64,000 bases of DNA. Source: Eumeta japonica (lineage: Eukaryota; Arthropoda; Insecta; Lepidoptera; Psychidae). Under the pieces are notes generated by a model. It had not been told where the DNA came from, searched no databases, and saw only the letters and a program-made list of their open reading frames with translations. Made by a program: the position numbers and the translations under genes. The stretch is taken from assembly GCA_005406025.1 (NCBI GenBank), contig BGZK01001380.1, positions 1-64,000 of the forward strand, in the 5' to 3' direction. Positions 35,961-48,800 of this stretch are shown piece by piece. The stretch's first letter is position 1; each line of letters opens with the position of its first letter.

Positions 35961-37240
35961 CCAAAAGTATGTATGTGATTTAATAATCAACATGAAGTAA
36001 AAGCGATGAACACAAAGATTATTTATATTAATCCCTTTATTAAAGTATTCATTTAATAACCAGATAAACTACTATTATGAATAAAATGACTTAAAAATTG
36101 AGTTCAAAAAATGATTTACTGGAATTATATCCCCAGTTACCGTATTAGCTTTGTGTCTTTTCTTTTAAGCTGAGTTTACTAACAGACAACCAGAATGCTG
36201 TCAAGAATGCTGTGGTTTAGTTGAAGATGATGCATTTGGTGCATTTCAACATTTTTTTTGTTCTTTGAATCCAGTGCATTTTGTAAAAAATAATTGAAAT
36301 TTTAATTTAGAGTTCCTTTAATAAACTTTTCGGTTTATTAAAGGAACACTATAACTAATATTTATTTAAAAATTTTAACATTATATAAACTGATCTAGTA
36401 CATTCCAATGTATTTTTTTATTATTATTTTTTTTAATTGCAGAAGAATCGTATTTTTTTTTTCATAAAACAGTGTTTTTGGTATTAGTTTATGGTTCACG
36501 ATATTATATTTACTTGAGACGTATATAAATAGCCATTCAAAAAACAGTGCCTCGCTTATAAAGAAATCCGAACAGTGTGGCCGCACGGCCAAGCGAATCG
36601 GGAAAAATATCAAAAAAATTGTGGTGTAATATTTGAAGGATAGCGCATTTCAAGTTTGCTTCAGTCGTAAGGCGTACAAAGTCAGAACTGTAAATGAGTA
36701 TGCAATAGGTTTACCATCATTTTTCGCATATGGATTTATTTTACTATGGAAAATTTATTTATTTGTACCAGGGACTCTATATTTGAGCTTCGTTCGCACA
36801 TCAAAATCATTGCTAATATTGTGTATAGGAGAAATACCACTCACACATTTATAAATCAACAAATTTTTGAAATTGAAAATATCTTGATTTATAAGTTGCA
36901 AATATGAAATCGGTAGATTGGTTGTTTTTTTATGTATTTGTTAGGAAGTGTATTAAAGAGAAATTTAACCTTTCATGTAGTGAAATAAGGGATAAAAGCT
37001 TATTTGGAAGACAGTCATTATTGAAATTAAAAATAAGATGAAAGTCGAGTATAGCATTTTTTAAAGGGTGCCATTATTTTTAAATTAAAAAACCAAAATA
37101 CATATATTTAATCTTGTGTAAGAGATTGGAACAGAGTAATACACAATTTATAGTGCACTGTATATTCAATAATTCTGACTGATGGTACATATAAAAGTGC
37201 AACTCAGTTCATTTTTCTTAACGGCGAAAATTGCTGAAGT
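35961..37240. other. AT-rich sequence downstream of the receptor
   Basis: It contains a 36-bp perfect hairpin (36312-36347) and unassigned short ORFs (36395-36613 minus, 36633-36854 plus) without motifs. Confidence 0.45.
36312..36347. repeat. 15-bp perfect inverted repeat, 6-base loop
   Basis: The arms GTTCCTTTAATAAAC and GTTTATTAAAGGAAC surround TTTTCG. The arms are identical despite AT-rich neutral surroundings. Confidence 0.85.
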
Positions 37241-37249
37241 TCAAAATAT

Positions 37250-37705
37250 GCATACAGCACTTTTGGCTGCGCCTCTAGCTAAAATGTATTGAAATCGAGA
37301 AGTAGAAATTCGGAATCGAAAGCGGGGTTGAGATTTGAAATGAAAGCGGTACCAGAATCGGAACAGAGAGTAAATCGGAATCGGGAATGGAATAGTTATA
37401 GAAAGAGTATCACTACCTAGAGCGAATGATATGGGAAATTAAAGCGATACTGAGAATCGGAACTTAGACCAAATCGGGATCGAAATTGGAACCCTTAACG
37501 GAAATGGGGTCGAAACAGAAAGCCTTAATGAGTAAATTGAGAGCGAAACCAGATTCGGCTTCGGAATGTGAGTGGGGGGCCGAGTACGAAACCGAGATCT
37601 GAACTGAAACGGAATTAAGATTAGGATTGTGTTGACTTAAAAAAGTATTGAAATTTATTTTATTAGAGGAGCGCCAAGCCGCGGTCGTTAGCTAGTATCT
37701 TAAAT
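37250..37705 (-). repeat. purine-rich degenerate tandem repeat with ACTAGCTAACGACCGCGG end
   Basis: Words such as AATCGGAA, GGAATCGG and AAATCGGGATCGAAA recur roughly every 15-40 bp on the plus strand from 37300 to 37620. The block closes with CGCCAAGCCGCGGTCGTTAG then CTAGT, the reverse complement of the head of the ACTAGCTTTTGCCCGCGG family (13560). It is therefore an inverted relative with an expanded, decayed internal array. Confidence 0.6.
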
Positions 37706-40080
37706 AAAGTAATTAAGCGAACGATAATTATGAGAAGGAATCGTTGAACTAACAGCTGAAAACGTTGAATGCCCATTGTCAGGGTGCTGCCGGCGTGTCG
37801 GCGAGGAAATATCAGTCGGTATGAAATTATTGCTTCTTACCGTTCATTATATTAACGATTTTTCCACTTCCCTGAAATGTTTCCAATTAGTTCCTACATC
37901 TAAAACGTTTTGTTAGTGAAATTTTGAACAAATATTCCTTTAGATGTTTATAATTTATTTGATCTCGCAAAATGAGAAAACTTACGACGATAAGTTGATG
38001 TGCGAGCAAAACATGAATTTCAGCTTCGGTCTTCGCAGATAAAAATTTTTAACTGTTGTATATGCTGAATATTTTAGTACGTCGTAGCAAAAAACAAGTA
38101 TTGTATAGTCCAAAAAAATGTTTTGTACGATACCTTATATTTTGATAATATTTCGTACACATTAAATAAGAAATGTGGAGAATAGTTGTGATAATACTCG
38201 ATACGATTAGAAATAAATTACTTTGAATTTTTGTAGATTATTTAAAAATTATGCACGCCACTTGTATTGTTAACGTATAATGCAGGGTACAAAGTGACGA
38301 CGTATACGCTAAGCTAGGGGATAAACATATAAAAATATGAATTTTGGTTATTATAAATAGCCAACTGTCTTGCATATATATCCGAGGGAGAGAGAAAGTG
38401 AGACAAAATTAAGGATGTTTTCTCATACAATAGAGATTGGGTACTCAAACTACTCAAACATCTTCAATTTGTACGTTTGTCTCTCCTTAGTTTTTGATTC
38501 CACTCTACACATATGTCTATATTCTTCGCAATAGGTTATTCCAACAATTGTTACTATTCAATTCTAAAACCATGAATACGAAACACTCATTCTCGACGAT
38601 ATTAAGTCAAGTTAGGTCACAATCACAACCTGTGAAGAGATCTCAAAACACATAATTTACAATCCGCCTGGTTTAGCATATCAGTTCCCTTTCTATTTAC
38701 GATGAGGCATTTTTTTTTTTATTTGCGATCATCGGTCGATTTTGATCGACCTTAATGTGGGTATAGCTTTTAGGGAAGTTTGATACATTGAAAAGAACGA
38801 AGTTATTAAACTCTTGTACCTTTCTGCCCTTTGAAATATCGTTCCAATCGAGCCGTAAACAGCGCCTGCCCGCGGCTACAGTTAAGCGAATACGGAACAA
38901 ATTGCTATTCTCATTATTGCCCCGATCCAAATCCCCACCTAAATACCTGCCGGCTACAATGACGTCAGAGGCTGTCAGTTTTTTTTAGTATATTTAAAAA
39001 AAATGTACCTCATAAATAATAAAATATTAGATTGTAATAGGTTTTTAAATAAATAAATTAATTATAAAAAAAAACAGACAATCGTATAGCGCTCAATAAC
39101 GATACTAATCCCTTCTGCAAATATTTGTGATATAATATGCAACTAAATTTATAGATACACTTTTTATTGACGGATTTAAATGAAAATGGGTAACGATGAC
39201 AGTTTAAGTTAAGACATCAGCTAAGTTCGTAGCTATCCGAGTTCTTTTCTTTCTTTTGATAAATTTACGTCAATATTAATTTTTTCGACATTATATTTTC
39301 CATTAACGATAATGAGAGGATTCTTTAAGTTTCAATAAGATTAAAAAAACGATATTCGCTTACGATCGACAATCGATCTATATTAATGTATTAGATTTAC
39401 TTTTATAAATCACTCAGACAAGCTGTGCTTTCACGAAGACAAAGATGCAATCGTTAAAACACAATTTTGCAATGAACCCTCATTGTATTGAATTTGTACA
39501 TACAACGTAATTTTTATTATACTAGAAAACCGAAACACCCCAACTAGTAAAATTATTTTTTTTATTATTTTATGAACTAATTAAAATTTATAATATAACT
39601 GTATGTAAATTAAAATTATGATATAGACTCCATCTATTCTTGTATTGTACAAAGACGGGTCCCCCACTCCGCGCACTACCGCGCTCGTCCTCGCGAGACC
39701 TCATTAACTGGGTAATAATAATTATTATCCGCTATACTTATTATAACATTTTTAAATACTTATTTGAATTATTGAATTATTTTTTTATTAAATTACCTAG
39801 TTATGTAAGTTAAAGGTAATGTTTCGTAAATTAAAACGTACCAAATATTGCCTAATCTAATATTCATAATAAAAAATATATATTTCACTGCTTATTTGAA
39901 CATGTGCATTTACAATGTGCATGTACAAAACCTGAGCATTTGAACATACTGCAGTACACTGTCAAAATGCCTTTCGCCTTGTAGAATGAACAATTGAGCA
40001 CGTTTTACGCAAATCGCTTTTCAATTGTTTAAGTTTGATTACTACCAAAAACGGTAGCGGCTGTGTAGGTACTAGCTTTG
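37706..40080. other. AT-rich sequence, no gene recognised
   Basis: A slightly GC-richer segment at 38690-38990 (with overlapping plus and minus ORFs) and one at 39650-39720 carry no motif I recognise. Confidence 0.45.
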
Positions 40081-40500
40081 GGATTTTCCTTAAATAATCT
40101 AAAAAGTGTTCTCTTTTAATTCAACATTAATGATTTTTACATCACGATCTACGGAAGTCAGACGCCTAAATTGTCCAAAATCACGTTCCCAATCACGTGT
40201 TACACGTTCACAATCGACACGCACTGTTTCAACAACGTTGTCATTGCACGCCGCAAGTGTTCGTAACATTTCCGTATGTTCGGTGTTCGATTATCGGTAC
40301 GCCATTATTAAAGTGCAGCAAATCGACAACACAGGTCAATACGAATCGGCACGCTAAGGTCACTGCGACGCACATGGTTTTTAAAAAGAGACAGCGATAC
40401 CGCGTCCGCAAATGAGGGAATAGGAGAACTCGCAGCGAGCCGAGCGAGCAGTGGCGGCTGTCCCCGGCTGTCGCCGCCGCTGACTTCTAGTAGCTACATA
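40080..40500 (-). repeat. GC-rich dispersed element with a minus-strand coding-like stretch
   Basis: On the minus strand from about 40305, after ATGGCGTACCGA and a stop, an open frame reads EHTEMLRTLAACNDNVVETV, then RVDCERVTRDWERDFGQFRR, ending at a stop near 40108. It is rich in acidic and basic residues and has balanced codons, unlike chance AT-rich ORFs. I do not recognise the family. CG-rich flanks (CGCAGCGAGCCGAGCGAGCA) suggest a transposon fragment. Confidence 0.35.
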
Positions 40501-42160
40501 ATATGACCAAATTTTTTTAATTTTGTAAGTCAAAATTGAAATACAAAAAAAAAAATACAAAAATATGGGAAATCGATTCTGTTGCTGCCATGAAACAAAG
40601 CGTTTTCTAGTTTCTTATATGCTTAAAATTACGTTGTATGGTGGGACTTTAAAATTTAGGTCCTATACGAAACTTTTTATTAAATTTTTTAATAAGTCAA
40701 CTATAATGCAACAACACATTTTATAGACGAATTCAATATCAATAAAAAAAAATTAATTAAAATATTTTTTGCTAAACCAAAGTTTCAACTTGGACTTTTT
40801 TTCGTTAATCTTTCAAAACAAATTTATTTGGTTACTATGAAATCAGTTATAGGTATATTAAGAATCATTCGCGGTTTTTCATATGAAATATACGTATAAC
40901 GCGTGTCGAACATGTCTCGTAGCGCCGTATAACGGATCGCATAACAGTTTTATAATTTTGATAGGTTACATTATATATAAATTGTATGTCACCACTGGTT
41001 CCATCCGTGTAGATATACTACAAACCGCTCTTTGATTATTATTTTCATTTTAATTTTGGATCCCAATCTCAACACCCAATATAGCCTCGATTCCATTGCC
41101 TGAAAATTTTAATATCTTTACGTAAATTGCGACTGAGTGGAGAAATTGCGAGGCAACGTTGACTGAATTAACTACATAATTATACAATTTTTTTCTGCCT
41201 ACATTTAATTTCTGGAAACTTCGTTCAAAGTAAGTCAGTGGTTTTCACACAATGTACGCTCAAACTAACATAGCAAATAAGATTTGGAAAAAATGGTCTT
41301 AATAGATTCTGTGACTTATTTTCTATCTACCAATAATTTTTATTAAGAAATATTTGCAATCCACAGTGACATGAATTTATATCTTTACCATAGTCGTACG
41401 TATCGTTAAATAAATTACTATTATCTTCAGCTCCCCTATATTGTAGTACATACAACTACATTATTTCGTTACATTTGCTCAATTTTTATCTATAATTGAT
41501 GAAGAAATCATTACAGCCAAAGAGAATTCAACTTTTGGATACAATAGCAGATGAAACGTTAAGAACATCACTTTTAAAATAGACTCTAAAAATATTTGTA
41601 CCAAACTTTTGTTTATAAAAAAAAATCATTTGTTTCGTGCAAGCTCGTCAATTTCAGGTACTTAGAATTTAGTCATTTTGAATGCCTTAAGGGCGAGCGT
41701 AGGTATGCTTCTATTGTCGCCCGAAAATCACGTCTAGACAGGGTGTGACCACGATAACTAAAAACTATTTAACTTTTAAACTAAATTTCTTTTTCAATCT
41801 CATCCCTAATTGATTGGGAATAACTATGTTGGAAATCACAGCTTGATACAGTACGATTAGCTGTAATTGAAATTTTTTAACTGGCAGTTATTCATGTTTT
41901 GATCCGCCATTTCGCTTAAATATCTAAAATAGAGTTTGAGATTGAGCGTCATGTTGTTTATTTTGCATTATGATGTCTAATAAATATGAAATTACGATTT
42001 TCGATTCGATTCACTTTTTTCGATTCAAGTCTACTATAAAACTATTTGAAAATCAAAAATAAAAAAAGAGGTTTTTTGGTGAAAAGCTCATATGTTATCA
42101 TAAACCTCTAATTTAAATAACATACGTATGGCACGAGCGCTTAAGGTGCTTAAGGCATGC
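40501..42160. other. AT-rich sequence, nothing recognised
   Basis: There is no protein motif and no distinct repeat. Words near 41690-41760 (GGGCGAGCGTAGGTATGC) are slightly GC-rich but unassigned. Confidence 0.45.
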
Positions 42161-42164
42161 ACAT

Positions 42165-42530
42165 TTGGTTTTACCAAATTTTTTGTCATTTTTTAGTATT
42201 CCACCAATTTACTTTGCATATAATCTTCCAATACGTTCCTTCATACGCCCTCTATCAGGTTTTTTCATAACCCCTACATCACACATATTCGCTCTGCCAA
42301 TTTTTTTCATTAATTCTCTTTCATTAGCTACTTACAGATATCCAAATTATCGTATCACACTTCTTTGTACTCTAGTCACCACTTCTTCCTTCAAATCATA
42401 CCGTTACCTGACACTACTATTTCTGTATCTATCTAACTTTCAAAGACGATCCACACATACGGTACAGAGATTACATCGCATTGATACTATTTATCGCATA
42501 TCTTGCATATCTGTATATAGAAAGTGATCA
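42165..42530 (-). mobile_element. RTE-like LINE reverse transcriptase C-terminal fragment, second copy (minus strand)
   Basis: The minus-strand translation in shifting frames gives INAM(R)SLYRMCGSSLKVR, WFEGRSGD/VVTRVQRSVI, FGYL, NERELMKKIGRANMCDVG and MKKPDRGRMKERIGRLYAK. This is the LINE C-terminus 'INAvEMRsLRsMCGvsl.dr', 'kedVvTrvekgmlRWFGHlERMnE.RL.KkIyrAnvcdG..gkGRPrk.y.dqi'. It extends further C-terminally than the copy at 33240-33466. Stops and frameshifts make it nonfunctional. Confidence 0.78.
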
Positions 42531-45060
42531 CCACTATGTGGTCGTAGTTAAAGTATGACAGTTAAAATAGTGTTTAAACACTACTTTAATTGCCATCAAT
42601 CACTTTAAAAAATCACTCCTATTGGGTTTTAATCCTTGACTTGGCTTTAATCTAACATGCGCATTAACTTCAAAATTTTGCAGTTACTTAACAACTTAGC
42701 ATAGCATAACAAGTTTGACCACTTCTTCTAGCATTTTCAGTTTTCTGGAACAGCATCTAGATTAATGCGCTTTGTCAGAGTCCCTAAGAGAGTAGTCACT
42801 TTTCTATGGATAATAAAGTTTAGAATTGAAGTTTGATTATGAAAAAACTTAATGTATCATCATATATAAATACTAAATACAATTCTGTCATTTAAAAAGT
42901 CAACACCTATTAGCTTCAGTGAATAAATAATATTTTATATTTATTTATTCTACTATTTTGGGACATCTTTCAGGTTAACAAAGACTCTAAGAAAGACTAG
43001 AGATGGAAATAGATGATAGTATTAAGATTTTGTTTAGAAGTATTTTTGAGCAAAAAAATATCTAAGATGAGAGAAGAAAAAACTGAGTATATTTTTAACT
43101 TACCGCTAAGAAAAATGAAAATTTAAAAAAGAGAGACAAATAAATTTATACGATGATGTCCTTACGTCTGATTTTAAGCTATTCAAAAAGTTTTAATTTG
43201 CTTAAATTAACTTAAATACATATATTTAAATGTTTTTTTAATTAAATTGACAAATAGTAAATCCATCATAATCAAAATTTAATCAGCTCCAATTCTTGAT
43301 GAATTTCGACCAACTCCGCCATTTAAACCATTAATTTCATCGAGAGACATGGTCGGAGCAGATTGACAAATGACTTGTAAACGAACTGATTGATTCTAAT
43401 CGATTTTATGGCATTTTAAAGGATTTCATTTCCGTCTCTTCGAACTTATAAGATATCAAAAGTTTTCACCTTCTGGGTTGACCAGATTTTTATAAATATC
43501 AATTTGCAAATATGACTCGATTAGCTCATGTCATCATGAGCTAAGTGTGTTATATTCGAAACGATTTTTTATGTGATAATGTCATAAGTTAAGCATAAAG
43601 TTACACACTTTTCTCATCGTGTGAATATCATATATTATATATGTTAATAAATTAAGCTTAAGGTGTATGTATCTATTAAAAGAATACATAATCACTCCAT
43701 ATATTTGATATCATTTTATAGATAATTACTTGGTGTATGTGTATCAATATTTATTATACAGATAAACCAATTTATTTAATTATAACACACACACACACAC
43801 ATATACATATATGTATAAGTATAGATATACATTAAAACAATTTATAATTAAAAAATGCTGCCATCTGACTTGCACAAAGGTCGTAGAACATCCCATTCGC
43901 TTTTTTTTTAAATTTCTCTTCTATCTATCTATCTTTCCTCTATTAGAGATATTAGGATTCAAAACAAGCTGATGGCATTCGTAAAGCATCTCTTACTCTA
44001 TGAGACATTTACATGGCAAAGAAATATGCTCTTAAAAAAATCTTTTCAAAGGCCTTTCATGCAAAAACGTAGTTTAATTCAATATACGAGAGCACAAAAT
44101 GATATTGAATTTAGTTAATAGCTCTTATATTTAGATAATTTTAGGTAATCGTAATTAACCAGTTCGTGAAGGAATTTCACCCAATACAATGAAAATTAAT
44201 AAGGATTGTTACTGTTAGAGATGAATAAATCAAAATTTTTGGCACTAATCCTACAAATGATAAAAATATACATGAACTTGTGAATATGAAGATTGCATCT
44301 TATTTAACGATGAAATCGAGGCCAAATCAAGAAATGGTTATACTGAAGTTTATTACAGTTTCTATTCAGTTGAATGCGAAGACCAAAATACTAAAGAACA
44401 ACTTTATCCAATTGAATTTTTCAGGGAAATTAATCAATTTCGATTAACTTTACAGCATTAAACGCAGTTTTATTACAAATGGAGTTATTAAGATTTTTAA
44501 AATTGGTCGGTTTAACTATTTAAAAATTATAATAATAAGAAAAAAAATTGATTTTCAGTACTTTTTTAACATACGCAATCGATTGATATTGAATTCTTCG
44601 AATTGTTGGAAAAAAGCAAGCTCGATTATTATCGGTTGTTTGTTTAAAAGGTATTCAAGGTTTAGAGACACACAGGCACATACAAATACATATGTACATC
44701 CCTCTGAAAATGGTCAGAAAAGTTTCTTAGAACCTCAAAAGTTTGATATTTGATGAAATCTTGACTTAAAAAATTGAATCAAAAAAAAAAAAAATAGTTT
44801 CTTCGATTATGTGAAAGCTTTCAGTTATCTTAGCGGGAATTTAAAAAAACTGTCTTTTTTGTAGGTCAAAATGTATACGGAATATAGAGTAATTTTGTTA
44901 TCATACGTTTATGTTGCCGTAGTCTTTTACATTATTTTGCATTTTCGCTTTGAACTCGCTTAAAAATAACAGGAATTCAAAACGTGCTGATTTCAAACTC
45001 TAAATGCAAAGGTTTTAGTATAACCTATCTTCAAAAACCTAGCCTTTCTTATTACTAGGG
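42531..45060. other. AT-rich sequence, nothing recognised
   Basis: There is no gene. A short (AC)8 run followed by ATATAC repeats lies at 43785-43815. Low-complexity A/T tracts are common. Confidence 0.5.
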
Positions 45061-45960
45061 AAAATCCTCAGGAACACCCGGCGCTTGGCGACGCCCGACC
45101 GGCTCGTATCTCAGCCTCCTATCAAGCAAAACTTCATGACGTTATCGTAGCCTTCCTAGTGGCCTCGGGACGCTAGCTTAGCCGGTGGCGATGTGTCACT
45201 TATTGTACGAGGATCCTTCATTTAATAAGTTCAAGCTACCGAGTTCCATTCCATGCCATACCATTTTAATTATGAAATCTACATATTAGGAATATTATTA
45301 ATATTTTTGGAATATATTATTTTCATTTTCTGAAGTCGATTGTTACGTTTTCAATTCGAAGACTAAGGTTAAAATAATTAAATACAAACCATTCAAGTCT
45401 AGATATTTATTTTTAATGCAATAGTTTATATTATAAATAATAAAAAATATGTTCATTGAAAATCTAGATTGCTGGAATTATTTTAAATAACAAAAATATG
45501 TTCGTATTCGTGACGCGAAACTGCGTCCCCGTCGATGGTAGGGAGAGGTCAAGCCGAACGGCGTTAGGCGAGGAGGCCAGAAGGGTGGAGACCCTTAAGA
45601 GAAAAACGTGACGCGGCGCACGGCCGTCCGCGTATGTGCCCCGTCATACAGCGCTGCGGCCGTTAGCCGGCGCCCGGCCGACGTGTTTTCAGCGTGCCCG
45701 TATCAATTACACGGTCCGTAACTAAGATGTGATGAATCACCTCCTCACTAGTGTACGGCCTTATTAATGCGCCCTGTTTACCCTTCGCGTCTGCGCGCTG
45801 TCGTCGGATCGCTACATTCGTCATTTTGAGAGGGTAGCGTCTGAATCTGACGGCGAAGCGATGGCGTGTCGTCAGAGAAGAAAAGCGAAAAATACGGACG
45901 CACAATTCTATGAAACTGTTATACATCCCCCAATAAATATTCGGGAAATGCTCAGTTACC
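45060..45960. repeat. two GC-rich blocks, probably transposon-derived, unclassified
   Basis: The blocks 45080-45190 and 45515-45900 are CG-rich in an AT-rich region. The second reads CGTCCCCGTCGATGGTAGGG, then GAGGCCAGAAGGGTGGAGAC, then GCCGTTAGCCGGCGCCCGGC. Its minus strand has an 87-codon ORF (45663-45926) that stays open further with substitutions. I recall similar leader-like sequence from insect LINEs but cannot place it. No reverse transcriptase or integrase motif is adjacent. Confidence 0.4.
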
Positions 45961-46187
45961 TAAAATGGAAAAAGGAAAATAGTCATTTTTGTATATATTT
46001 ATATTGTTAATAATGTTATTGTGGATTTGAGAAAAGTCGGTTTTACATTATTGCTTTTTCTTTTCACATTACGTGAATTTTAAGATTATTTTAAGTAAAC
46101 TTTTAAGTTACGAAATATGAATATGGACCTTTTTAACTGTCTGCTATGAATATTGAGATTTTATCGTTTTCAGTTCGATTTTTCAAA

Positions 46188-46660
46188 ATCGAATTTTCAA
46201 CAGATATTGACGTTTTAGGGTTCTGAGCACCTATTTCGACCATTTTCCGATCGATGTTTCTCTCTCTGTGAATGTGTGCTTGTTTGCGTGTGTGTGGTAC
46301 GTGTATCTAATCCTCCAATAACTTTTGAACGGATTAATCGATCGAAACGCAGTTTACGGTAATTAATAGGAGTCCACTCAACTTAGATTTACCGATACGT
46401 TAAACTGATTTCGTAGGGTACATTTGGAGAAATTCTCCAAAATAAAGTTTTCAGAAAAATATTAATTTGAAATAACTCTCAGACTCCCTACTAATAGGAT
46501 ACTAAAACCTAATCAGCTCATTTCTCCAAACATTTGAGTCGACTGCATGAAAATCGGTTGATCTCTTTAAAAGATACAGTTGGAGAAAATTTTTTCAAAA
46601 TAGTTTTTTTTTAATAAATTTAAACTACTATTTGCTTTCATATCATGTAATTCCCAAATG
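46188..46660 (+). repeat. dispersed repeat 'TTTTGAACGGATTAATCGATCG', copy 1
   Basis: It contains GACGTTTTAGGGTTCTGAGC, a TCTCTCTGTGAATGTGTG stretch, and AACTTTTGAACGGATTAATC followed by GATCGAAACGCAGTTTACGG. The same landmarks in the same order occur from 47170 (first part only) and inverted at 62360-62640. Confidence 0.7.
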
Positions 46661-46829
46661 AAATCAGTTATTCCTTCTTAAAAACAGCGTCCAGCGTCCA
46701 TAAAAAATGCATCGAAATCGGTTGTTTAGTTTGAGACTTATTGTTAACGAAAAGATAATTAAAAAAAGGTTTTTTTTTTAAATTAGATGTGAAATTTTAA
46801 TGGATTGTTGTTGAGTACTAACTCATGTT

Positions 46830-47110
46830 TTTTTGCTTAGAAACAGCGTCAAATGCCATAAAGCAGATCATAATCGAATAACGTGTTCAAAAGATATCGT
46901 AGGTGAAATATTTACAGTACAACGCATGAAGCTCTGCCGCTCTGAACCTCTTGCGAATGATGTAATGCGCAGGTTCTGCGCTCCAAGCCCTTCTTTCTTC
47001 TGCTCCGTGTTCCTATTTCATGCCATTACGACGCTTTCTCGACTAATTTCACAACGGCAGAGTTTCGTGCGTTGTACTGTACGAATAGCGTTTTTTAACT
47101 TCCCACTAGG
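46830..47110 (+). repeat. dispersed repeat, copy B (related to 34900-35195)
   Basis: Its plus-strand 97-codon ORF has no known motif. The 3' half (TTCATGCCATTACGACGC, TTTCGTGCGTTGTACTGTAC) matches the repeat inside the last receptor intron. It lies between two copies of the TTTTGAACGG repeat. Confidence 0.5.
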
Positions 47111-47164
47111 AAAATCAAAAAATTGAAAAAACTTTCAATTTAAATAAATTGTTAAAGTTCTGTT

Positions 47165-47345
47165 TTTAGTTCAACTTGGGAAATAGAGTTTTCATCAGAA
47201 CATGCTGTTACAGGGTCTTAGGAATCTATTTCGATATATTTCCGAGTAATGTTTGTGTTACTCTCTCTCTCTCTCTCTCTTTGCGCGTGCGTGCGTGTGT
47301 GAGTGTCTGTGCATGTGTAAAATATAATATCTCGTTTTCTTAAAA
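47165..47345 (+). repeat. dispersed repeat 'TTTTGAACGG' family, 5' part (copy 2) with CT/GT microsatellite
   Basis: TTTTCATCAGAACATGCTGT, CAGGGTCTTAGGAATCTATTTCGA and TTTCCGAGTAATGTTTGTG parallel copy 1 at 46195-46265. At the position of copy 1's TCTCTCTGTGAATGTGTG the sequence has expanded to (CT)10 at 47261-47280 and a GTGC/GT-rich run to 47317. The microsatellite seed is thus in the repeat. Confidence 0.65.
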
Positions 47346-48365
47346 AATCACATCCAAATATCTCATAACAATCATTTTCTTATTCTAAATTATATTATCA
47401 AAAAAGTAACTAAACCTTAAAAAGTTGTTTTATTTTATTCTATTATTTTACATTTAGAAAACATTGTGGGTATCGATGTGTGAATTTATAGATCAAGTTT
47501 GTTGAGTATTTATTAAAAAGTTGAATAGTAAGGGATTGTTTACAATATGCATGTAGCATGTAATTCGCCGCTGACCCTCTAATATGCCCTTTCATCACGA
47601 ACCTGTATAAAAAAATCGTATTTTAATTCGAAAAGATTGATAAACACCGAAGATCTAAATAGGTGTTACTATAATAGTTGCATAATTTGCTTTATTAATT
47701 AGTATGAAATTTCTACATACGTTTCGTGCCATTTCAACAATTATCAACAATGATTAAGTAAATACATCTTCGGAAACTGACCAGTATTCATACTCCTAAG
47801 TAATAGGCAAGTTTGTTCTGTAAAGTTAAGGCTTCGCGAACTAATTTAAGGGCTTCACGTAATAATTTTCTTTTCTAACAGTAACGACGTTTAATATTGT
47901 TATATGCTATTGGGGTTCGAGGATTGGCGTAAATAGGTCGAGAACAGTACGACTTTTTATATAAATCCCAAACGTATTTAGTGTAATAATAATAATATTA
48001 GCGGAGTTCTAATTTGTTATCAATCGACACGCGGACTATTCCGATATTTTTTTTATTTAATTCTTCTGTGTGATTCGCAACAACCGTCAGATTGACGATG
48101 ACAAATTGTCAATCATGTTAATCGGTCCACTCATTCTAATACGAGTGACCTGCGAGTTGGCAGCTTAGCACGAGACAGATTACGAAACATTTAAATGTGC
48201 ATGTTGAAATCAGTCCTTGGAGCAGAAATAGCTTTACATTTTTTAAATGTATGTTTTTGATACGATGACCTGATATATATTGTATATTGTACATTATAAT
48301 GCATGACTTTCCATTTCGAGTATCAACTGTGTAGGGAAGCAAGTGACGGCCAATAGAACAAAATA
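47346..48365. other. AT-rich sequence, nothing recognised
   Basis: There is no motif-bearing ORF on either strand. Confidence 0.5.
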
Positions 48366-48369
48366 AAGA

Positions 48370-48800
48370 AACAAAATCAACTTCCGAGTTCCGAGAACTC
48401 TAGGATTGCGAGCCAAAGTGGCAACAACGGAAACCTTATAGTTTTGTCATGTCCGTCCGCCCGTCCGTTCGTATGTCACAGGCATTTCATTCAAGAACTA
48501 CAAGACGTATATTGATGAAATTTATGGCGTAGGTGTATAAGCCGCTACTTAGTTTGGTAGTTGAATAACAAAAACAAATATTTTTAGGGAGGCATTGTAT
48601 GCATGTAACAGAAGCTGAAAATTTTTTTTTCAGGCAACATTTTCAGAAATTTTTTCTGCTGCATATGGCGCATATTTCGACAGCTCTTTTGAAAACATTT
48701 TAACGTTTCTACAGGACACTCTTATAAAAGATATTAATAATTCTACAATAACCACACTAGGTCAATACATATTGAAAATTCCACACGTGGCGTAAAAGAT
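48370..48800 (+). repeat. lepidopteran repeat 'GGCAACAACGGAACCCTTATAG'
   Basis: AGTGGCAACAACGGAAACC, TTATAGTTTTGTCATGTCCG and the (TCCG)n-like CCGTCCGCCCGTCCGTTCG are the landmarks of a dispersed moth repeat that I recall. It decays into AT-rich sequence after about 48650. It is noncoding. Confidence 0.6.
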
